Source of the DNA: Actinomycetota bacterium
GTDB taxonomy: Bacteria; Actinomycetota; Actinomycetes; Streptosporangiales; Streptosporangiaceae
NCBI GenBank assembly: GCA_021324595.1
Contig: JAJPIV010000080.1
Span: forward strand, 1 to 64,000
Direction: 5' to 3'
Length of the DNA: 64,000 nt
Positions 1 to 10,991 of the stretch are shown here, in pieces (positions within the stretch are counted from its first letter, which is position 1; each line of letters begins with the position of its first letter). The position numbers and the translations under genes are program-made. The notes beneath the pieces were generated by a model. The model did not search any database, was not told the origin of the DNA, and saw only the letters and a list, made by a program, of their open reading frames with translations.

Positions 1-210
<210 letters not shown>

Positions 211-244
211 GCACCGAACGCACGAGCAGGAACGAGGATTTGCA

Positions 245-2344
245 GTGGCCGCCACCATGACCGCCACCGAGCTGGCCAGGGTCCGCAACATCGGGATCAT
301 GGCCCACATCGACGCGGGCAAGACGACGACGACCGAGCGGATCCTGTTCTACACGGGGATCACCTACAAGATCGGCGAGGTCCACGAGGGCGCCGCCACC
401 ATGGACTGGATGGCGCAGGAGCAGGAGCGCGGCATCACGATCACGTCGGCGGCGACCACCTGCAGCTGGCGGGACCACACGATCAACATCATCGACACCC
501 CGGGTCACGTGGACTTCACCGTCGAGGTGGAGCGGTCGCTGCGGGTGCTCGACGGGGCGGTCGCGGTGTTCGACGGCGTGGCCGGCGTCGAGCCGCAGTC
601 CGAGACCGTCTGGCGGCAGGCCGACCGGTACGGGGTGCCGCGGATCTGCTTCGTGAACAAGATGGACCGCGTCGGGGCCGAGTTCCACCGCTGCGTGGAC
701 ATGATCGCCACCCGGCTGGGCGCCACGCCGCTGGTCGTCCAGCTCCCCTGGGGGGTCGAGGCGGACTTCCGCGGCGTGATCGACCTGGTGCGGATGCGCG
801 GCCTGCTCTGGCACGGCGAGGGCAAGGGCGAGGCCTACGACATCACGCCGATCCCCGCCGACCATGTCGAGGCGGCCCGCGAATGGCGCGACAAGCTGCT
901 GGAGACCATCGCGGAGAACGACGAGGTCATGATGGACCTCTACCTCGAGGGCACCGAGCCGGCCGAGGACGACCTGGTCGCCGCGATCCGGCGGGCCACG
1001 ATCGCGGGCGCGGTCACCCCGGTGCTGTGCGGCAGCGCGTTCAAGAACAAGGGCGTGCAGCCGATGCTCGACGCGATCGTGGACTACCTGCCGAGCCCGG
1101 TCGACATCCCGGCGATCATCGGCCACTCGAGCGGCCCGGACCCGCATGAGGTCGTGCGCCACGCCGACCCCGCGGAGCCGTTCTCCGCGCTGGCCTTCAA
1201 GATCATGTCGGACCAGCACCTGGGCAAGCTGACCTACCTGCGGATCTACTCCGGGCGGCTGGACGCGGGCACCGCCGTGCTCAACTCCACCAAGGGCCGC
1301 AAGGAGCGCATCGGCAAGATCTACCAGATGCACGCCAACAAGCGCGAGGAGCGCCCGACGGCCAGCGCCGGCCAGATCGTGGCGGTGATGGGCCTGAAGG
1401 ACACCGCGACCGGGGACACGCTCTGCGATCCCGCCGACCCGGTGATCCTGGAGTCGATGACGTTCCCCGCCCCGGTGATCAACGTGGCGATCGAGCCGAA
1501 GACCAAGGGCGACCAGGACAAGCTGGGCGTCGCGATCCAGCGGCTGGCCGAGGAAGACCCGACCTTCCAGGTCAGGACCGACGAGGAGACCGGCCAGACG
1601 ATCATCTCGGGCATGGGCGAGCTCCATCTCGAGGTGCTCGTGGACCGCATGCGCCGCGAGTTCAAGGTCGAGGCGAACATCGGCCGGCCGCAGGTCGCCT
1701 ACCGGGAGACCATCCGCCGGAAGGTCGAGAAGGTCGAGTACACCCACAAGAAGCAGACCGGCGGCGTCGGCCAGTTCGGCCGGGTGGTCATCGACCTCGA
1801 GCCGACCGGCGGCGACGGCGGCGGGTACGAGTTCGAGAACAAGATCACCGGGGGGCGCATCCCGCGCGAGTTCATCCCCTCGGTGGACGCGGGCTGCCAG
1901 GAGGCCGCGGAGTTCGGCGTCCTGGCCGGCTACCCGATGGTGGACGTCAAGGTCACGCTGGTCGATGGCGCCTACCACGAGGTCGACTCGTCCGAGCTGG
2001 CCTTCAAGATCGCCGGGTCGATGGCGTTCAAGAAGGCGGCCAGCCAGGCGGACCCGGTCCTCCTCGAGCCCGTGATGGCGGTGGAGGTCAGGACCCCTGA
2101 GGACTACATGGGCGAGGTCATCGGCGACCTGAACAGCCGCCGTGGCCAGATCCAGGCCATGGAGGAGCGGGCGGGGACTCGAGTGGTAACCGCACTCGTC
2201 CCGCTGTCGGAGATGTTCGGCTATGTGGGGGACCTGCGCAGCCGGACTCAGGGCAGGGCGGACTACAGCATGCAGTTCCACTCATATGCCGAGGTTCCGC
2301 CCGGCATCGCCAAGGAGATCATCGCCAAGGCACGAGGCGAGTAA
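245..2344 (+). CDS. fusA: Elongation factor G
   Basis: Translational GTPase that moves tRNA and mRNA after peptide bond formation and helps RRF recycle ribosomes. The 699-residue product has the G1 motif AHIDAGKT at residues 20-27, the switch I segment RGITIT, G3 DTPGHVDF and G4 NKMD, followed by domains II-V, with the domain IV signature [12 protein letters not shown]. The GTG at 245 is chosen because an AACGAGGA ribosome site lies 6 nt before it and the protein then has family length; the frame stays open back to 113, but that part lies inside rpsG. An ATG at 257 is an alternative. It sits between rpsG and tuf in a normal str operon. Confidence 0.97.
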   Translation: MAATMTATELARVRNIGIMAHIDAGKTTTTERILFYTGITYKIGEVHEGAATMDWMAQEQERGITITSAATTCSWRDHTINIIDTPGHVDFTVEVERSLRVLDGAVAVFDGVAGVEPQSETVWRQADRYGVPRICFVNKMDRVGAEFHRCVDMIATRLGATPLVVQLPWGVEADFRGVIDLVRMRGLLWHGEGKGEAYDITPIPADHVEAAREWRDKLLETIAENDEVMMDLYLEGTEPAEDDLVAAIRRATIAGAVTPVLCGSAFKNKGVQPMLDAIVDYLPSPVDIPAIIGHSSGPDPHEVVRHADPAEPFSALAFKIMSDQHLGKLTYLRIYSGRLDAGTAVLNSTKGRKERIGKIYQMHANKREERPTASAGQIVAVMGLKDTATGDTLCDPADPVILESMTFPAPVINVAIEPKTKGDQDKLGVAIQRLAEEDPTFQVRTDEETGQTIISGMGELHLEVLVDRMRREFKVEANIGRPQVAYRETIRRKVEKVEYTHKKQTGGVGQFGRVVIDLEPTGGDGGGYEFENKITGGRIPREFIPSVDAGCQEAAEFGVLAGYPMVDVKVTLVDGAYHEVDSSELAFKIAGSMAFKKAASQADPVLLEPVMAVEVRTPEDYMGEVIGDLNSRRGQIQAMEERAGTRVVTALVPLSEMFGYVGDLRSRTQGRADYSMQFHSYAEVPPGIAKEIIAKARGE

Positions 2345-2380
2345 CCAGCAACACGTACCGATCGCAACGAGGAGAGACCA

Positions 2381-3574
2381 GTGGCGAAGGCCAAGTTCCA
2401 GCGGACCAAGCCGCATGTCAACATCGGCACCATCGGTCACATCGACCACGGGAAGACGACCCTGACCGCGGCGATCACCAAGGTGCTCCACGACAAGTAC
2501 CCCGACGTCAACCCCTTCTACGCGTTCGACCAGATCGACAACGCCAAGGAGGAGAAGGAGCGCGGGATCACGATCCCGATCTCGCACGTCGAGTACCAAA
2601 CCGACAAGCGCCACTACGCCCACGTGGACTGCCCCGGTCACGCCGACTACATCAAGAACATGATCACCGGTGCCGCGCAGATGGACGGCGCGATCCTGGT
2701 GGTGGCGGCGACGGACGGCCCGATGCCGCAGACCCGCGAGCACGTGCTGCTCGCCCGGCAGGTCGGCGTCCCCTACATCGTGGTGGCGCTGAACAAGGCC
2801 GACATGGTCGACGACGAGGAGATCCTCGAGCTGGTCGAGCTCGAGGTCCGCGAGCTGCTGTCGACCTATGAGTTCCCCGGCGACGAGGTGCCGGTGATCC
2901 GGGTCAGCGCGCTCAAGGCGCTAGAGGGCGACCCCGAGTGGGGGCAGAAGGTCCTCGAGCTGATGGACGCCTGCGATGAGTCCATCCCGGAGCCGGTCCG
3001 CGACACCGACAAGCCGTTCCTCATGCCGATCGAGGACGTGTTCTCGATCACCGGCCGCGGCACCGTGGTGACCGGCCGGATCGAGCGCGGCGTCATCCAC
3101 ACCGGCGACGAGGTCGAGATCATCGGCATCCGGGACAAGGCGCTGAAGACCACGGTCACCGGCGTCGAGATGTTCCACAAGGTCCTCGACGAGGGCCAGG
3201 CGGGAGACAACGCGGGGCTGCTGCTGCGCGGCGTGAAGCGCGAGGAGGTGGAGCGCGGGCAGGTCGTGATCAAGCCGGGCACCAACACCCCGCACACCCA
3301 GTTCGAGGCGCAGGTCTACGTCCTGTCCAAGGACGAGGGCGGCCGGCACACGCCGTTCTTCAACAACTACCGTCCGCAGTTCTACTTCCGCACCACCGAC
3401 GTCACCGGCGTGGTCAGCCTCCCGGAGGGCACCGAGATGGTGCTGGCCGGCGACAACACCGAGATGAAGGTGGAGCTGATCCAGCCGATCGCCATGGAGG
3501 AGGGCCTGCGCTTCGCGATCCGCGAGGGCGGCCGGACCGTCGGCGCCGGCCGGGTCACCAAGATCCTCAAGTAG
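2381..3574 (+). CDS. tuf: Elongation factor Tu
   Basis: GTPase that delivers aminoacyl-tRNA to the ribosomal A site. The 397-residue product has GHIDHGKT at residues 19-26, [13 protein letters not shown] and NKADM, then the two beta-barrel domains ending in GRVTKILK. The GTG start is preceded by an ACGAGGAG site. It is the last gene of the str operon: a strong hairpin follows 22 bp after the stop. The effector segment reads [12 protein letters not shown], where most actinobacterial proteins have Asn, Ser or Ala-type residues in place of the Pro; the consequence is not known. Confidence 0.98.
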   Translation: MAKAKFQRTKPHVNIGTIGHIDHGKTTLTAAITKVLHDKYPDVNPFYAFDQIDNAKEEKERGITIPISHVEYQTDKRHYAHVDCPGHADYIKNMITGAAQMDGAILVVAATDGPMPQTREHVLLARQVGVPYIVVALNKADMVDDEEILELVELEVRELLSTYEFPGDEVPVIRVSALKALEGDPEWGQKVLELMDACDESIPEPVRDTDKPFLMPIEDVFSITGRGTVVTGRIERGVIHTGDEVEIIGIRDKALKTTVTGVEMFHKVLDEGQAGDNAGLLLRGVKREEVERGQVVIKPGTNTPHTQFEAQVYVLSKDEGGRHTPFFNNYRPQFYFRTTDVTGVVSLPEGTEMVLAGDNTEMKVELIQPIAMEEGLRFAIREGGRTVGAGRVTKILK

Positions 3575-3596
3575 TCCGCGCCGCGGCACCGGGGCA

Positions 3597-3626
3597 CCGG
3601 GCGCCGGCTGAACAGCCGGCGCCCGG
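3597..3626 (+). terminator. Terminator hairpin after tuf
   Basis: A perfect 14-bp inverted repeat (CCGGGCGCCGGCTG and its complement) is separated by only AA, so the real loop is probably GAAC. There is no U tract, which is usual for GC-rich actinobacteria. It separates the str operon from the S10 operon; the remaining ~90 bp up to rpsJ show no convincing promoter hexamers to me. Confidence 0.75.
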
Positions 3627-3718
3627 GTCCCCGGGCGCGACGGCACCTGCGGGCAGTGCGGTACCCGGCCGGTCGGCCGGCATCGCGGAGTCGGCAGCAC
3701 GAAGGCTAAGGAAGCGCA

Positions 3719-4027
3719 ATGGCGGGAGAGAAGATCCGCATCCGGCTGAAGAGCTATGACCACGAGGTCATCGACTCCTCCGCCAGGAAGATCGTCGACA
3801 CGGTGATGCGGACCGGGGCGAAGGTGGTGGGCCCGGTCCCGCTGCCGACCGAGAAGAACGTGTACTGCGTGATCCGGTCACCGCACAAGTACAAGGACTC
3901 GCGCGAGCATTTCGAGATGCGCACGCACAAGCGGCTGATCGACATCATCGACCCGACGCCGAAGACCGTGGACGCGCTCATGCGGCTCGACGTGCCCGCG
4001 GGCGTCGACATCCAGATCAAGCTGTAG
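3719..4027 (+). CDS. rpsJ: 30S ribosomal protein S10
   Basis: S10 binds the 16S rRNA 3' domain in the small-subunit head and, as NusE, joins transcription antitermination complexes. The 102-residue product ([16 protein letters not shown] start, DIQIKL end) is full length and ordinary, including the [17 protein letters not shown] loop that reaches into the 30S head. The ATG follows an AAGGA-type site. It is the first gene of a continuous run of 21 closely spaced ribosomal protein genes, so it marks the 5' end of the S10 operon, 144 bp after tuf. Confidence 0.97.
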   Translation: MAGEKIRIRLKSYDHEVIDSSARKIVDTVMRTGAKVVGPVPLPTEKNVYCVIRSPHKYKDSREHFEMRTHKRLIDIIDPTPKTVDALMRLDVPAGVDIQIKL

Positions 4028-4041
4028 CGGGACGGGCGAGA

Positions 4042-4716
4042 ATGACTAGGCAAGTCAGGGGAGTGCTCGGCACCAAGCTCGGCATGACCCAGGTCTTCGG
4101 CGATGACGGCAAGATCGTGCCGGTCACCGTCGTGGCCGCGGGTCCGTGCGTGGTGACCGCGGTGCGCGACCCCGCGAAGGACGGGTACCGGGCGGTGCAG
4201 CTCGGCTACGGCGAGATCGACCCGCGGAAGGTGAGCAAGCCGCGCGCCGGGGTGTTCGCCAAGGCGGGCGTGAACCCGCGGCGGTACCTGGTCGAGCTGC
4301 GCACCGACGACGCGGACCAGTACACGGTGGGCCAGGAGGTCACCGCGGAGGCGTTCGGGCCTGGCGACGTCGTGGACGTGACGGCCAGGAGCAAGGGCAA
4401 GGGCACCGCGGGCGTGATGAAGCGGCACGGTTTCGGCGGCCTCGGCGCCTCGCACGGCACCCAGCGCAAGCACCGCTCGCCCGGGTCGATCGGCGGGTGC
4501 GCGTTCCCCGGGCACGTGTTCAAGGGACTGCGGATGGCGGGCCGGATGGGCGCCGAGCGGACCACGGTGCTCAACCTCACCGTGCACGGCGTCGACGCCG
4601 AGCGCGGCCTGCTGCTGATCAAGGGCGCGGTGCCCGGCCCGGCCGGCGGCCTGGTCCTGGTGCGCAGCGCGGTCAAGTCCCCGGCGAGCGCGCGGAAGGC
4701 TGGTGCGCTGCGATGA
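4042..4716 (+). CDS. rplC: 50S ribosomal protein L3
   Basis: L3 binds the 23S rRNA near the peptidyl transferase centre and is an early assembly protein. The 224-residue product begins [19 protein letters not shown] and has the central loop [21 protein letters not shown] that reaches the catalytic centre, and [11 protein letters not shown]. The ribosome site upstream is weak (GGGCGAG). Its TGA overlaps the ATG of rplD by one codon frame (ATGA), indicating translational coupling. The last ~15 residues are basic and variable. Confidence 0.97.
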   Translation: MTRQVRGVLGTKLGMTQVFGDDGKIVPVTVVAAGPCVVTAVRDPAKDGYRAVQLGYGEIDPRKVSKPRAGVFAKAGVNPRRYLVELRTDDADQYTVGQEVTAEAFGPGDVVDVTARSKGKGTAGVMKRHGFGGLGASHGTQRKHRSPGSIGGCAFPGHVFKGLRMAGRMGAERTTVLNLTVHGVDAERGLLLIKGAVPGPAGGLVLVRSAVKSPASARKAGALR

Positions 4717-5432
4717 GCACGCAGAACGCGGCGGCGCGGGCGGAGCTGCCTGCCGAGATCTTCGACGTGGCGGTGAACGTGCCGCTGATCCACCAGGTCG
4801 TGGTCGCCCAGCAGGCCGCGGCCCGCCAGGGTACCCACGCCACGAGGAACCGCGGCGCGGTGCGCGGCGGCGGCAAGAAGCCGTACCGGCAGAAGGGCAC
4901 CGGCCGGGCCAGGCAGGGCTCCACCCGGGCGCCGCAGTTCACCGGCGGAGGCACGGTCCACGGGCCGGTGCCGCGCTCCTACGCGCAGCGGACGCCGAAG
5001 AAGATGAAGGCCGCGGCGCTGCGCGGCGCGCTCTCCGACCGGGCCAGGCACGGCCTGGTCCACGTCGTGGACGGGTTCGTGGACGGGGACGCGCCGCGGA
5101 CCAGGGACGCGCTGGCGGCGCTCCGGGCGGCCACCGGCGCGCAGCCCGGCAGCCCGGTGCTCGTGGTCGCGCCGACGTCGGACACGCTGACCTGGAAGAG
5201 CCTGCGGAACGTGCCCGGGATCCACCTGATCGACCCGGGCCAGCTCAACACCTACGACGTGCTGGTCACCGACCGCGTCGTGTTCACCTCGGCGGCGCTG
5301 GCCTCGTTCGTCGCGCGCGCAGGGCGGGGCGCTCCCGGCGCCGGGGGCGGGCCGGGCGCGGCCGCGGAGGCGGCCGCGCCCGCGGAGGCGGGCGCGGCCG
5401 GCCAGGCCAGCGAGGCGGAGGAGCAGAGGTGA
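4713..5432 (+). CDS. rplD: 50S ribosomal protein L4
   Basis: L4 lines the nascent peptide exit tunnel with L22 and binds 23S rRNA domain I. The 239-residue product carries the tunnel loop [25 protein letters not shown] (residues ~46-70, split by a Gly run) and the C-terminal Rossmann-like fold ([17 protein letters not shown]..). The start ATG at 4713 overlaps the rplC stop. The last ~38 residues are almost entirely Ala, Gly and Glu, a low-complexity tail beyond the usual family end. The stop overlaps the rplW start. Confidence 0.96.
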   Translation: MSTQNAAARAELPAEIFDVAVNVPLIHQVVVAQQAAARQGTHATRNRGAVRGGGKKPYRQKGTGRARQGSTRAPQFTGGGTVHGPVPRSYAQRTPKKMKAAALRGALSDRARHGLVHVVDGFVDGDAPRTRDALAALRAATGAQPGSPVLVVAPTSDTLTWKSLRNVPGIHLIDPGQLNTYDVLVTDRVVFTSAALASFVARAGRGAPGAGGGPGAAAEAAAPAEAGAAGQASEAEEQR

Positions 5433-5731
5433 GCAAGGTCTACAACCCCCGCGACATCCTGATCAGGCCGGTGATCTCGGAGAAGAGCTACGGGCTGCAG
5501 GACGAGTTCAACAAGTACACGTTCATCGTGGCCCCGCATGCCAACCGGACCCAGATCAGGCAGGCGGTCGAGGAGATCTTCCGGGTCAAGGTGACCGGCG
5601 TGAACACGCTGAACCGCCCGGGCAAGCGGCGCCGCACCCGGCACGGCTGGGGCAAGCGGCCGGACACCAAGCGGGCGATCGTGAGCCTCGCCGAGGGCGA
5701 GCGCATCGACATCGGCGGCCTGGGCAGCTAG
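5429..5731 (+). CDS. rplW: 50S ribosomal protein L23
   Basis: L23 sits at the tunnel exit and is the docking site for trigger factor and SRP. The 100-residue product starts at a GTG that overlaps the rplD stop (GTGA) and reads [20 protein letters not shown]; it contains the family core [19 protein letters not shown] and [19 protein letters not shown]. Length and order are normal. The overlapping start suggests that its translation depends on ribosomes finishing rplD. Confidence 0.96.
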   Translation: MSKVYNPRDILIRPVISEKSYGLQDEFNKYTFIVAPHANRTQIRQAVEEIFRVKVTGVNTLNRPGKRRRTRHGWGKRPDTKRAIVSLAEGERIDIGGLGS

Positions 5732-5740
5732 GAGCGACGA

Positions 5741-6574
5741 ATGGGCATCCGCAAGTACAGGCCGACCACCCCGGGCCGCCGGGGCGCGAGCGGCGCCGAC
5801 TTCTCCGAGGTGACGCGGAGCGAGCCGGAGAAGTCGCTGGTGCGCCCGCTGCACAACCGCGGCGGCCGGAACGTGCATGGCCGGATCACCGCCCGGCACC
5901 AGGGCGGCGGGCACAAGCGGGCCTACCGGCTCATCGACTTCAGGCGGGCGGACAAGGACGGCGTGCCGGCCAAGGTGGCGCACATCGAGTACGACCCGAA
6001 CCGGACGGCCAGGATCGCGCTGCTGCACTACGCCGACGGCGAGAAGCGCTATATCCTCGCGCCGAACGGCCTGCGACCGGGCGACACGGTGGAGAACGGC
6101 GCCGGCGCCGACATCAAGGCGGGGAACTGCCTGCCGCTGCGGGCGATCCCGACCGGCACGGTGGTCCATGCGATCGAGCTGCGCCCGGGCGGCGGCGCCA
6201 AGATTGCCCGGTCGGCCGGCGCGGGCGTGCAGCTGCTCGCCAGGGAGGGCGGCCGCGCGCACCTGCGGATGCCCTCGGGCGAGATCAGGCTCGTGGATGC
6301 GCAGTGCCGGGCGACGATCGGCGAGGTCGGCAACTCCGAGCAGGGCAACGTCAAGCTCGGCAAGGCCGGCCGCAGCCGGTGGAAGGGACGCCGGCCCAGC
6401 GTCCGCGGCGTCGCGATGAACCCGATCGACCACCCGATGGGCGGCGGCGAGGGCAAGAGCTCGGGCGGCCGGCACCCGGTGAGTCCCTGGGGCAAGCCCG
6501 AGGGCCGGACCAGGCGGGCGCACAAGCCGAGCGACAAGCTCATCACCCGGCGGCGCACGAAGAAGAAGCGGTAG
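5741..6574 (+). CDS. rplB: 50S ribosomal protein L2
   Basis: L2 is a core 23S rRNA protein needed for subunit joining and peptidyl transfer. The 277-residue product has the N-terminal OB fold ([20 protein letters not shown]), the SH3-like domain and the C-terminal segment [19 protein letters not shown] with the conserved His near the catalytic centre, ending in a basic KKKR tail. A GGAG site lies 6 nt before the ATG. Family-typical in every respect. Confidence 0.97.
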   Translation: MGIRKYRPTTPGRRGASGADFSEVTRSEPEKSLVRPLHNRGGRNVHGRITARHQGGGHKRAYRLIDFRRADKDGVPAKVAHIEYDPNRTARIALLHYADGEKRYILAPNGLRPGDTVENGAGADIKAGNCLPLRAIPTGTVVHAIELRPGGGAKIARSAGAGVQLLAREGGRAHLRMPSGEIRLVDAQCRATIGEVGNSEQGNVKLGKAGRSRWKGRRPSVRGVAMNPIDHPMGGGEGKSSGGRHPVSPWGKPEGRTRRAHKPSDKLITRRRTKKKR

Positions 6575-6585
6575 GAGCACTGGCG

Positions 6586-6864
6586 ATGCCTCGTAGCCTG
6601 AAGAAGGGGCCATTCGTGGACGACCACCTGATGAAGAAGGTGGACGCGCAGAACGCGAAGGGCACCAGGAACGTCATCAAGACGTGGTCGCGCCGTTCGA
6701 TGATCGTCCCGGCGATGCTCGGCCACACGATCGCGGTCCACGATGGCCGCAAGCACGTCCCCGTCTTCGTCACCGAGGCGATGGTCGGCCACAAGCTGGG
6801 CGAGTTCGCGCCGACCCGGACGTTCCGCAGTCACGTCAAGGAAGAAAGGCGCAGCCGCCGGTAG
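6586..6864 (+). CDS. rpsS: 30S ribosomal protein S19
   Basis: S19 forms a complex with S13 in the small-subunit head and takes part in bridges to the large subunit. The ATG at 6586 (GGAG 8 nt upstream) gives 92 residues beginning [19 protein letters not shown] and containing [21 protein letters not shown] and [13 protein letters not shown]. The frame is open further upstream inside rplB, but the family N-terminus fixes the start. It is followed after 34 bp by rplV. Confidence 0.97.
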   Translation: MPRSLKKGPFVDDHLMKKVDAQNAKGTRNVIKTWSRRSMIVPAMLGHTIAVHDGRKHVPVFVTEAMVGHKLGEFAPTRTFRSHVKEERRSRR

Positions 6865-6898
6865 CGGCGCGGGCGCGGGAGAGAGCGAGGCAGGACCG

Positions 6899-7297
6899 AT
6901 GGAAGCGAGGGCACAGGCGCGGTACGTGCGCGTCACGCCGCGGAAGGCCCGGCGGGTGGTGGACCTGATCCGCGGGCTCCCCGCCGAGCAGGCGCGGGCG
7001 GTGCTCAGCTTCGCGCCCCAGTCGGCGAGCGAGCCGGTCGGCAAGGTTCTGGCCAGCGCGATCGCGAACGCGGAGCACGGCGGCCGGGCGAGCGCGGCGT
7101 CGCTCGTGGTCAGCCGCGCGTGGGTGGACGAGGGGCCGACGCTCAAGCGGTTCAGGCCGCGGGCGCAGGGCCGCGGCTACCGGATCAACAAGAAGACCAG
7201 CCACATCACGGTCGTGGTCTCGGATGAGGAGGCGGTCACGGCCGGCCGCCGGCCGGCCGGCCGCGCCTTGGCCAACCGCAGGGAGAGGACCCGATAG
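6899..7297 (+). CDS. rplV: 50S ribosomal protein L22
   Basis: L22 lines the exit tunnel opposite L4 with a long beta hairpin. The 132-residue product begins [20 protein letters not shown] and includes the hairpin tip region [20 protein letters not shown] and the end [11 protein letters not shown], followed by ~20 extra Ala/Arg-rich residues ([19 protein letters not shown]). GAGG lies 8 nt before the ATG. The TAG stop shares one base with the GTG start of rpsC. Confidence 0.96.
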   Translation: MEARAQARYVRVTPRKARRVVDLIRGLPAEQARAVLSFAPQSASEPVGKVLASAIANAEHGGRASAASLVVSRAWVDEGPTLKRFRPRAQGRGYRINKKTSHITVVVSDEEAVTAGRRPAGRALANRRERTR

Positions 7298-8133
7298 TGG
7301 GCCAGAAGGTGAACCCGCACGGGTTCCGGCTGGGCATCACCACCGACTTCAAGAGCCGGTGGTTCGCCGACAAGCTGTACCGGGACTACGTCGCGGAGGA
7401 CGTCGCGATCCGCCGGATGCTGCAGCGCGGGATGGAGCGCGCGGGCATCTCCAAGGTCGAGATCGAGCGCGAGGACAAGGACAAGGTCAAGGTGTGGATC
7501 CACACCGCGCGGCCGGGCATCGTCATCGGCCGCCGCGGCGCGGAGGCCGACCGGATCCGCGCGGACCTGGAGAAGCTGACCGGGCGCCGGATCGAGCTGA
7601 ACATCCTGGAGGTCAAGAACCCCGAGGTGGATGCCCAGCTCGTCGCCCAGGGCATCGCCGAGCAGCTGTCCAGCCGGGTCTCGTTCCGGCGGGCGATGCG
7701 CAAGGCGATGCAGACCGCGATCAAGGGCGGCGCGAAGGGCATCCGGGTGCAGTGCTCCGGGCGGCTCGGCGGCGCGGAGATGTCGCGGTCGGAGTTCTAC
7801 CGCGAGGGGCGGGTGCCGCTGCACACCCTGCGCGCCGACATCGACTTCGGCTTCTACGAGGCGCGCACCACCTTCGGCCGGATCGGGGTGAAGGTCTGGA
7901 TCTACCGCGGGGACGTCACCGGCACTCGCGCCGAGCGGGAGGCGGCCGCTGCGGCGCTGCGGGCCGGGCAGCGCCCTGGTGGCGGGCCGGCCCGCCCGCC
8001 CGGGCCGGGCGGGCGGCGCGGCCGGCAGCGCGGTGGCCCGGGTGAGAGCGCCGGGCGCGGCGAGCGCGGTGCCCGGGCAGCCGGGGCGGAGGCTGCGACC
8101 GCACGGTCGGCGCCGGCCGGAGAGGAGGGCTGA
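7297..8133 (+). CDS. rpsC: 30S ribosomal protein S3
   Basis: S3 lies at the mRNA entry tunnel and has helicase-like activity there with S4 and S5. The 278-residue product starts at GTG ([13 protein letters not shown]), has the KH domain with [12 protein letters not shown], and the C-terminal domain [24 protein letters not shown] (split here). After about residue 215 it carries ~60 residues of Gly/Pro/Ala/Arg low-complexity sequence, longer than the common family tail. A GGGAGAGGA site precedes it. Confidence 0.96.
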   Translation: MGQKVNPHGFRLGITTDFKSRWFADKLYRDYVAEDVAIRRMLQRGMERAGISKVEIEREDKDKVKVWIHTARPGIVIGRRGAEADRIRADLEKLTGRRIELNILEVKNPEVDAQLVAQGIAEQLSSRVSFRRAMRKAMQTAIKGGAKGIRVQCSGRLGGAEMSRSEFYREGRVPLHTLRADIDFGFYEARTTFGRIGVKVWIYRGDVTGTRAEREAAAAALRAGQRPGGGPARPPGPGGRRGRQRGGPGESAGRGERGARAAGAEAATARSAPAGEEG

Positions 8134-8136
8134 TCC

Positions 8137-8556
8137 ATGCTGATCCCGCGCAGGGTCAGGCACCGCAAGCAGCATCACCCCCCGCGGACCGGGGCAGCCA
8201 AGGGCGGCACGCGGGTGACGTTCGGCGAGTACGGGATCCAGGCGCTTGAGCACTCCTACGTGAACAACCGCCAGATCGAGGCCGCCCGGATCGCGATGAC
8301 ACGGCACATCCGCCGCGGCGGGAAGGTGTGGATCACGATCTACCCGGACCGGCCGCTGACCAAGAAGCCGGCCGAGACGCGGATGGGCTCCGGCAAGGGC
8401 GCGCCGGAATGGTGGGTGGCGAACGTCAAGCCCGGCCGGGTCATGTTCGAGCTGGCCGGGGTTCCCGAGCCGGTCGCCCGGGAGGCGCTGCGCCGCGCCA
8501 TGCACAAGCTCCCCATGAAGTGCAAGTTCGTCAAGCGTGAAGTGGGTGAGGCGTGA
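8137..8556 (+). CDS. rplP: 50S ribosomal protein L16
   Basis: L16 organises the A-site region of the 50S subunit near helices 38 and 89. The 139-residue product begins [19 protein letters not shown], has the loop [28 protein letters not shown] and ends [25 protein letters not shown] site is 7 nt upstream. It overlaps rpmC at TGATG. Normal family length. Confidence 0.97.
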   Translation: MLIPRRVRHRKQHHPPRTGAAKGGTRVTFGEYGIQALEHSYVNNRQIEAARIAMTRHIRRGGKVWITIYPDRPLTKKPAETRMGSGKGAPEWWVANVKPGRVMFELAGVPEPVAREALRRAMHKLPMKCKFVKREVGEA

Positions 8557-8795
8557 TGGCGAAGGGACTGACCGCCGCTGACCTGCGCACCTCCACGGAG
8601 GAGGAGCTGGACGGCAAGCTCGCTGAGGCGAAGATCGAACTGTTCAACCTGCGGTTCCAGGCCGCGGCCGGGCAGCTGGAGAACCACGGGCGGCTGCGGG
8701 CCGTGCGCAAGGAGATCGCCAGGATCTACACGGTCAAGCGGGAGCGCGAGCTCGGGATCGTGACGCTGGAGCAGGAGGCTGACGGCGATGAGTGA
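8556..8795 (+). CDS. rpmC: 50S ribosomal protein L29
   Basis: L29 is a small two-helix protein beside L23 at the tunnel exit. With ATG 8556 the product is 79 residues ([18 protein letters not shown], then [32 protein letters not shown] split by the family core). A GTG directly before it (8553) is also possible and would only add one Met. The start overlaps the rplP stop and the stop lies inside the rpsQ start region. Confidence 0.94.
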   Translation: MAKGLTAADLRTSTEEELDGKLAEAKIELFNLRFQAAAGQLENHGRLRAVRKEIARIYTVKRERELGIVTLEQEADGDE

Positions 8796-9093
8796 GGCAC
8801 CGCGGGGCACGCGGGAGGACGACTCCGGCGCCCGGCCGGCCCGGCGCGGCTACCGGAAGGTCCGGGAGGGCCTGGTCGTCAGCGACAAGATGGACAAGAC
8901 CGTCGTCGTGGTCGTGGAGGACCGGGTCAAGCACCCCAAGTACGGCAAGGTCATGCGCCGCCGGAGCAGGTACGTGGCGCACGACGAGGAGAATGCCTGC
9001 GGCGTCGGCGATCGCGTCGTGCTGCAGGAGACCAGGCCGCTGTCGGCCACCAAGCGGTGGCGGGTTGCCCAGATCGTGGAGAAGGCAAAGTGA
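8788..9093 (+). CDS. rpsQ: 30S ribosomal protein S17
   Basis: S17 is a primary 16S rRNA binding protein with an OB fold. The 101-residue product has the family core [25 protein letters not shown] and [21 protein letters not shown]. The first ~20 residues ([20 protein letters not shown]) are a disordered extension seen in actinobacteria. The ATG overlaps the end of rpmC by 8 bases; the stop overlaps the GTG of rplN. Confidence 0.95.
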   Translation: MSEAPRGTREDDSGARPARRGYRKVREGLVVSDKMDKTVVVVVEDRVKHPKYGKVMRRRSRYVAHDEENACGVGDRVVLQETRPLSATKRWRVAQIVEKAK

Positions 9094-9458
9094 TCCAGCA
9101 GGAGTCGCGGCTCAAGGTCGCCGACAACACCGGCGCCAAGGAGCTGCTCTGCATCCGGGTGCTCGGCGGCTCGAGCCGGCGGTACGCCGGCATCGGCGAC
9201 GTCATCGTGGCCACGGTCAAGGACGCCCTGCCCGGCGCCGGGGTGAAGAAGGGGGACGTCGTCAAGGCCGTGGTGGTCCGGACCCGCAAGGAGCGCCGCC
9301 GCGGCGACGGCTCCTACATCCGCTTCGACGAGAACGCGGCCGTCCTGATCCGGGACGGCGGCGATCCCCGGGGCACGCGCATCTTCGGCCCGGTGGGCCG
9401 GGAGCTGCGGGAGAAGCGGTTCATGCGGATCATATCCCTGGCGCCGGAGGTGCTGTGA
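9090..9458 (+). CDS. rplN: 50S ribosomal protein L14
   Basis: L14 forms intersubunit bridge B8 and is the binding site of the silencing factor RsfS. The GTG at 9090 overlaps the rpsQ stop and gives exactly the family length of 122 residues: [20 protein letters not shown], then [19 protein letters not shown] and the C-terminal [10 protein letters not shown]. The frame continues upstream but those residues have no family match. Confidence 0.97.
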   Translation: MIQQESRLKVADNTGAKELLCIRVLGGSSRRYAGIGDVIVATVKDALPGAGVKKGDVVKAVVVRTRKERRRGDGSYIRFDENAAVLIRDGGDPRGTRIFGPVGRELREKRFMRIISLAPEVL

Positions 9459-9802
9459 TGCGCAGGGACGGCAGGCCCCGCGGGATGAAGATCAGGAAGG
9501 GCGACCGGGTGGTCGTCATCGCGGGCAAGGACATCGGGCGCGAAGGGCTGGTGATCCGGGCGGACCCGGCCACCCAGCGCGTGATCGTCCAGGGCGTCAA
9601 CATGATCAAGAAGAACACCAAGGTCAACTACCAGGGCAGCCGGGGCGCCAAGGAGGGCGGCATCGTGACCCAGGAGGCGCCGATCCACGTGAGCAACGTG
9701 GCCCTGGTGGACCCCGAGACCAAGAAGCCGGCCCGGGCCGGCTACCGGTTCGAGGACGGCAAGAAGGTCAGGGTGGCCCGGCCGAGCGGTAAGGACGTCT
9801 GA
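9458..9802 (+). CDS. rplX: 50S ribosomal protein L24
   Basis: L24 is an early assembly initiator that binds the 5' end of 23S rRNA through a KOW domain. ATG 9458 overlaps the rplN stop by one base and gives 114 residues (MRRDGRPRG then [20 protein letters not shown]). A second in-frame ATG at 9485 gives the classic MKIRKGD N-terminus and 105 residues; the coupled upstream start is preferred because of its position, but either is possible. The KOW motif and [16 protein letters not shown] are intact. Confidence 0.93.
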   Translation: MRRDGRPRGMKIRKGDRVVVIAGKDIGREGLVIRADPATQRVIVQGVNMIKKNTKVNYQGSRGAKEGGIVTQEAPIHVSNVALVDPETKKPARAGYRFEDGKKVRVARPSGKDV

Positions 9803-10377
9803 TGGCTGCGATGACCGAGGCAGCCGCGGCGCCGGTGCCGCGGCTGAAGCAGAGGTACCTCGCCGAGATCGCCCCGGCGCTGCGCGAGGAGTTCGGCCTC
9901 GCGAACGTCATGCAGGTGCCGACGCTCACCAAGATCGTGGTGAACATGGGGGTCGGCGAGGCCGCCCGTGACGCCAAGCTGATCGAGGGCGCGGTGCGGG
10001 ACCTGGCGCTGATCACCGGCCAGCGGCCGGCGATCGCCCGCGCCCGCAAGTCGATCGCGCAGTTCAAGCTGCGCGAGGGAATGCCGATCGGCGTCCACGC
10101 GACCCTGCGCGGCGCGCGGATGTGGGAGTTCTGCGACCGGCTGCTGTCGCTCGCGCTGCCGCGCATCCGCGACTTCCGCGGCCTGTCCGACCGGCAATTC
10201 GACGGCCGGGGGAACTACACGTTCGGCCTCACCGAGCAGCTCATGTTCCACGAGATCAACCCGGACCAGGTGGACCGCCAGCGCGGGATGGACATCACCG
10301 TCGTCACCACGGCGACCACCGACGAGCAGGGCCGCTCGCTGCTGCGGCGGCTCGGCTTCCCGTTCAAGGAGAGCTGA
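9802..10377 (+). CDS. rplE: 50S ribosomal protein L5
   Basis: L5 binds 5S rRNA with L18 and contacts the P-site tRNA. The 191-residue product contains the family segments [39 protein letters not shown] and [22 protein letters not shown]. The start overlaps the rplX stop by one base. The first ~14 residues ([14 protein letters not shown]) are a low-complexity leader. Normal otherwise. Confidence 0.97.
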   Translation: MAAMTEAAAAPVPRLKQRYLAEIAPALREEFGLANVMQVPTLTKIVVNMGVGEAARDAKLIEGAVRDLALITGQRPAIARARKSIAQFKLREGMPIGVHATLRGARMWEFCDRLLSLALPRIRDFRGLSDRQFDGRGNYTFGLTEQLMFHEINPDQVDRQRGMDITVVTTATTDEQGRSLLRRLGFPFKES

Positions 10378-10380
10378 CCA

Positions 10381-10566
10381 GTGGCGAAGAAGAGCCTGAT
10401 CGTCAAGGCGAAGCGCACGCCCAAGTTCGCCGTGCGCGCCTACACGCGGTGCTCCCGTTGCGGCCGGCCCCGGGCGGTCTACCGCAAGTTCGGCCTGTGC
10501 CGGATCTGCTTCCGCACGATGGCGCACCGCGGCGAGTTGCCCGGCATCACGAAGTCAAGCTGGTAG
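10381..10566 (+). CDS. rpsZ: 30S ribosomal protein S14 type Z
   Basis: Short zinc-binding form of S14, a protein of the small-subunit head near S3 and S10. The 61-residue product starts at GTG and carries two CxxC pairs (C24, C27, C40, C43) that would hold one zinc ion. It is the standard copy in the spc operon; actinobacteria often keep a longer zinc-free S14 elsewhere for zinc starvation, which is not in this window. Confidence 0.96.
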   Translation: MAKKSLIVKAKRTPKFAVRAYTRCSRCGRPRAVYRKFGLCRICFRTMAHRGELPGITKSSW

Positions 10567-10581
10567 GAGGGCCACCAGGCC

Positions 10582-10980
10582 ATGACCATGACCGACCCGG
10601 TCGCTGACATGCTGACCCGTCTGCGCAACGCCAACGCGGCCTACCATGAGACGGTCACGATGCCGCACTCGGCGATCAAGGCGCACATCGCCGAGATCCT
10701 CAAGCAGGAGGGGTACATCGCCGACTGGCGCGTCGAGGACGCCCCGGTCGGCAGGAACCTCGTGATCGCGCTCAAGTACGGCCCGTCCCGGGAGCGATCG
10801 ATAGCCGGCATCAGGCGGATCTCCAAGCCGGGCCTGCGGGTCTACGCCCGCAAGGACAACCTGCCGAAGGTGCTCGGCGGGCTCGGCGTCGCGATCATCT
10901 CGACGTCCTCCGGCCTGATGACCGACAAGCAGGCGAAGAAGCAGGGCGTGGGCGGGGAAGTCCTCGCCTGGGTCTGGTAG
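10582..10980 (+). CDS. rpsH: 30S ribosomal protein S8
   Basis: S8 is a primary binder of the central domain of 16S rRNA and in some bacteria also represses the spc operon by binding its mRNA. The 132-residue product has [20 protein letters not shown] at the N-terminus and [11 protein letters not shown] at the C-terminus, including the conserved [13 protein letters not shown] segment. ATG 10582 or ATG 10588 could start it; the first lies closer to the GGAGGG site at the rpsZ stop. Confidence 0.96.
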   Translation: MTMTDPVADMLTRLRNANAAYHETVTMPHSAIKAHIAEILKQEGYIADWRVEDAPVGRNLVIALKYGPSRERSIAGIRRISKPGLRVYARKDNLPKVLGGLGVAIISTSSGLMTDKQAKKQGVGGEVLAWVW

Positions 10981-10991
10981 GGAGCTGACGA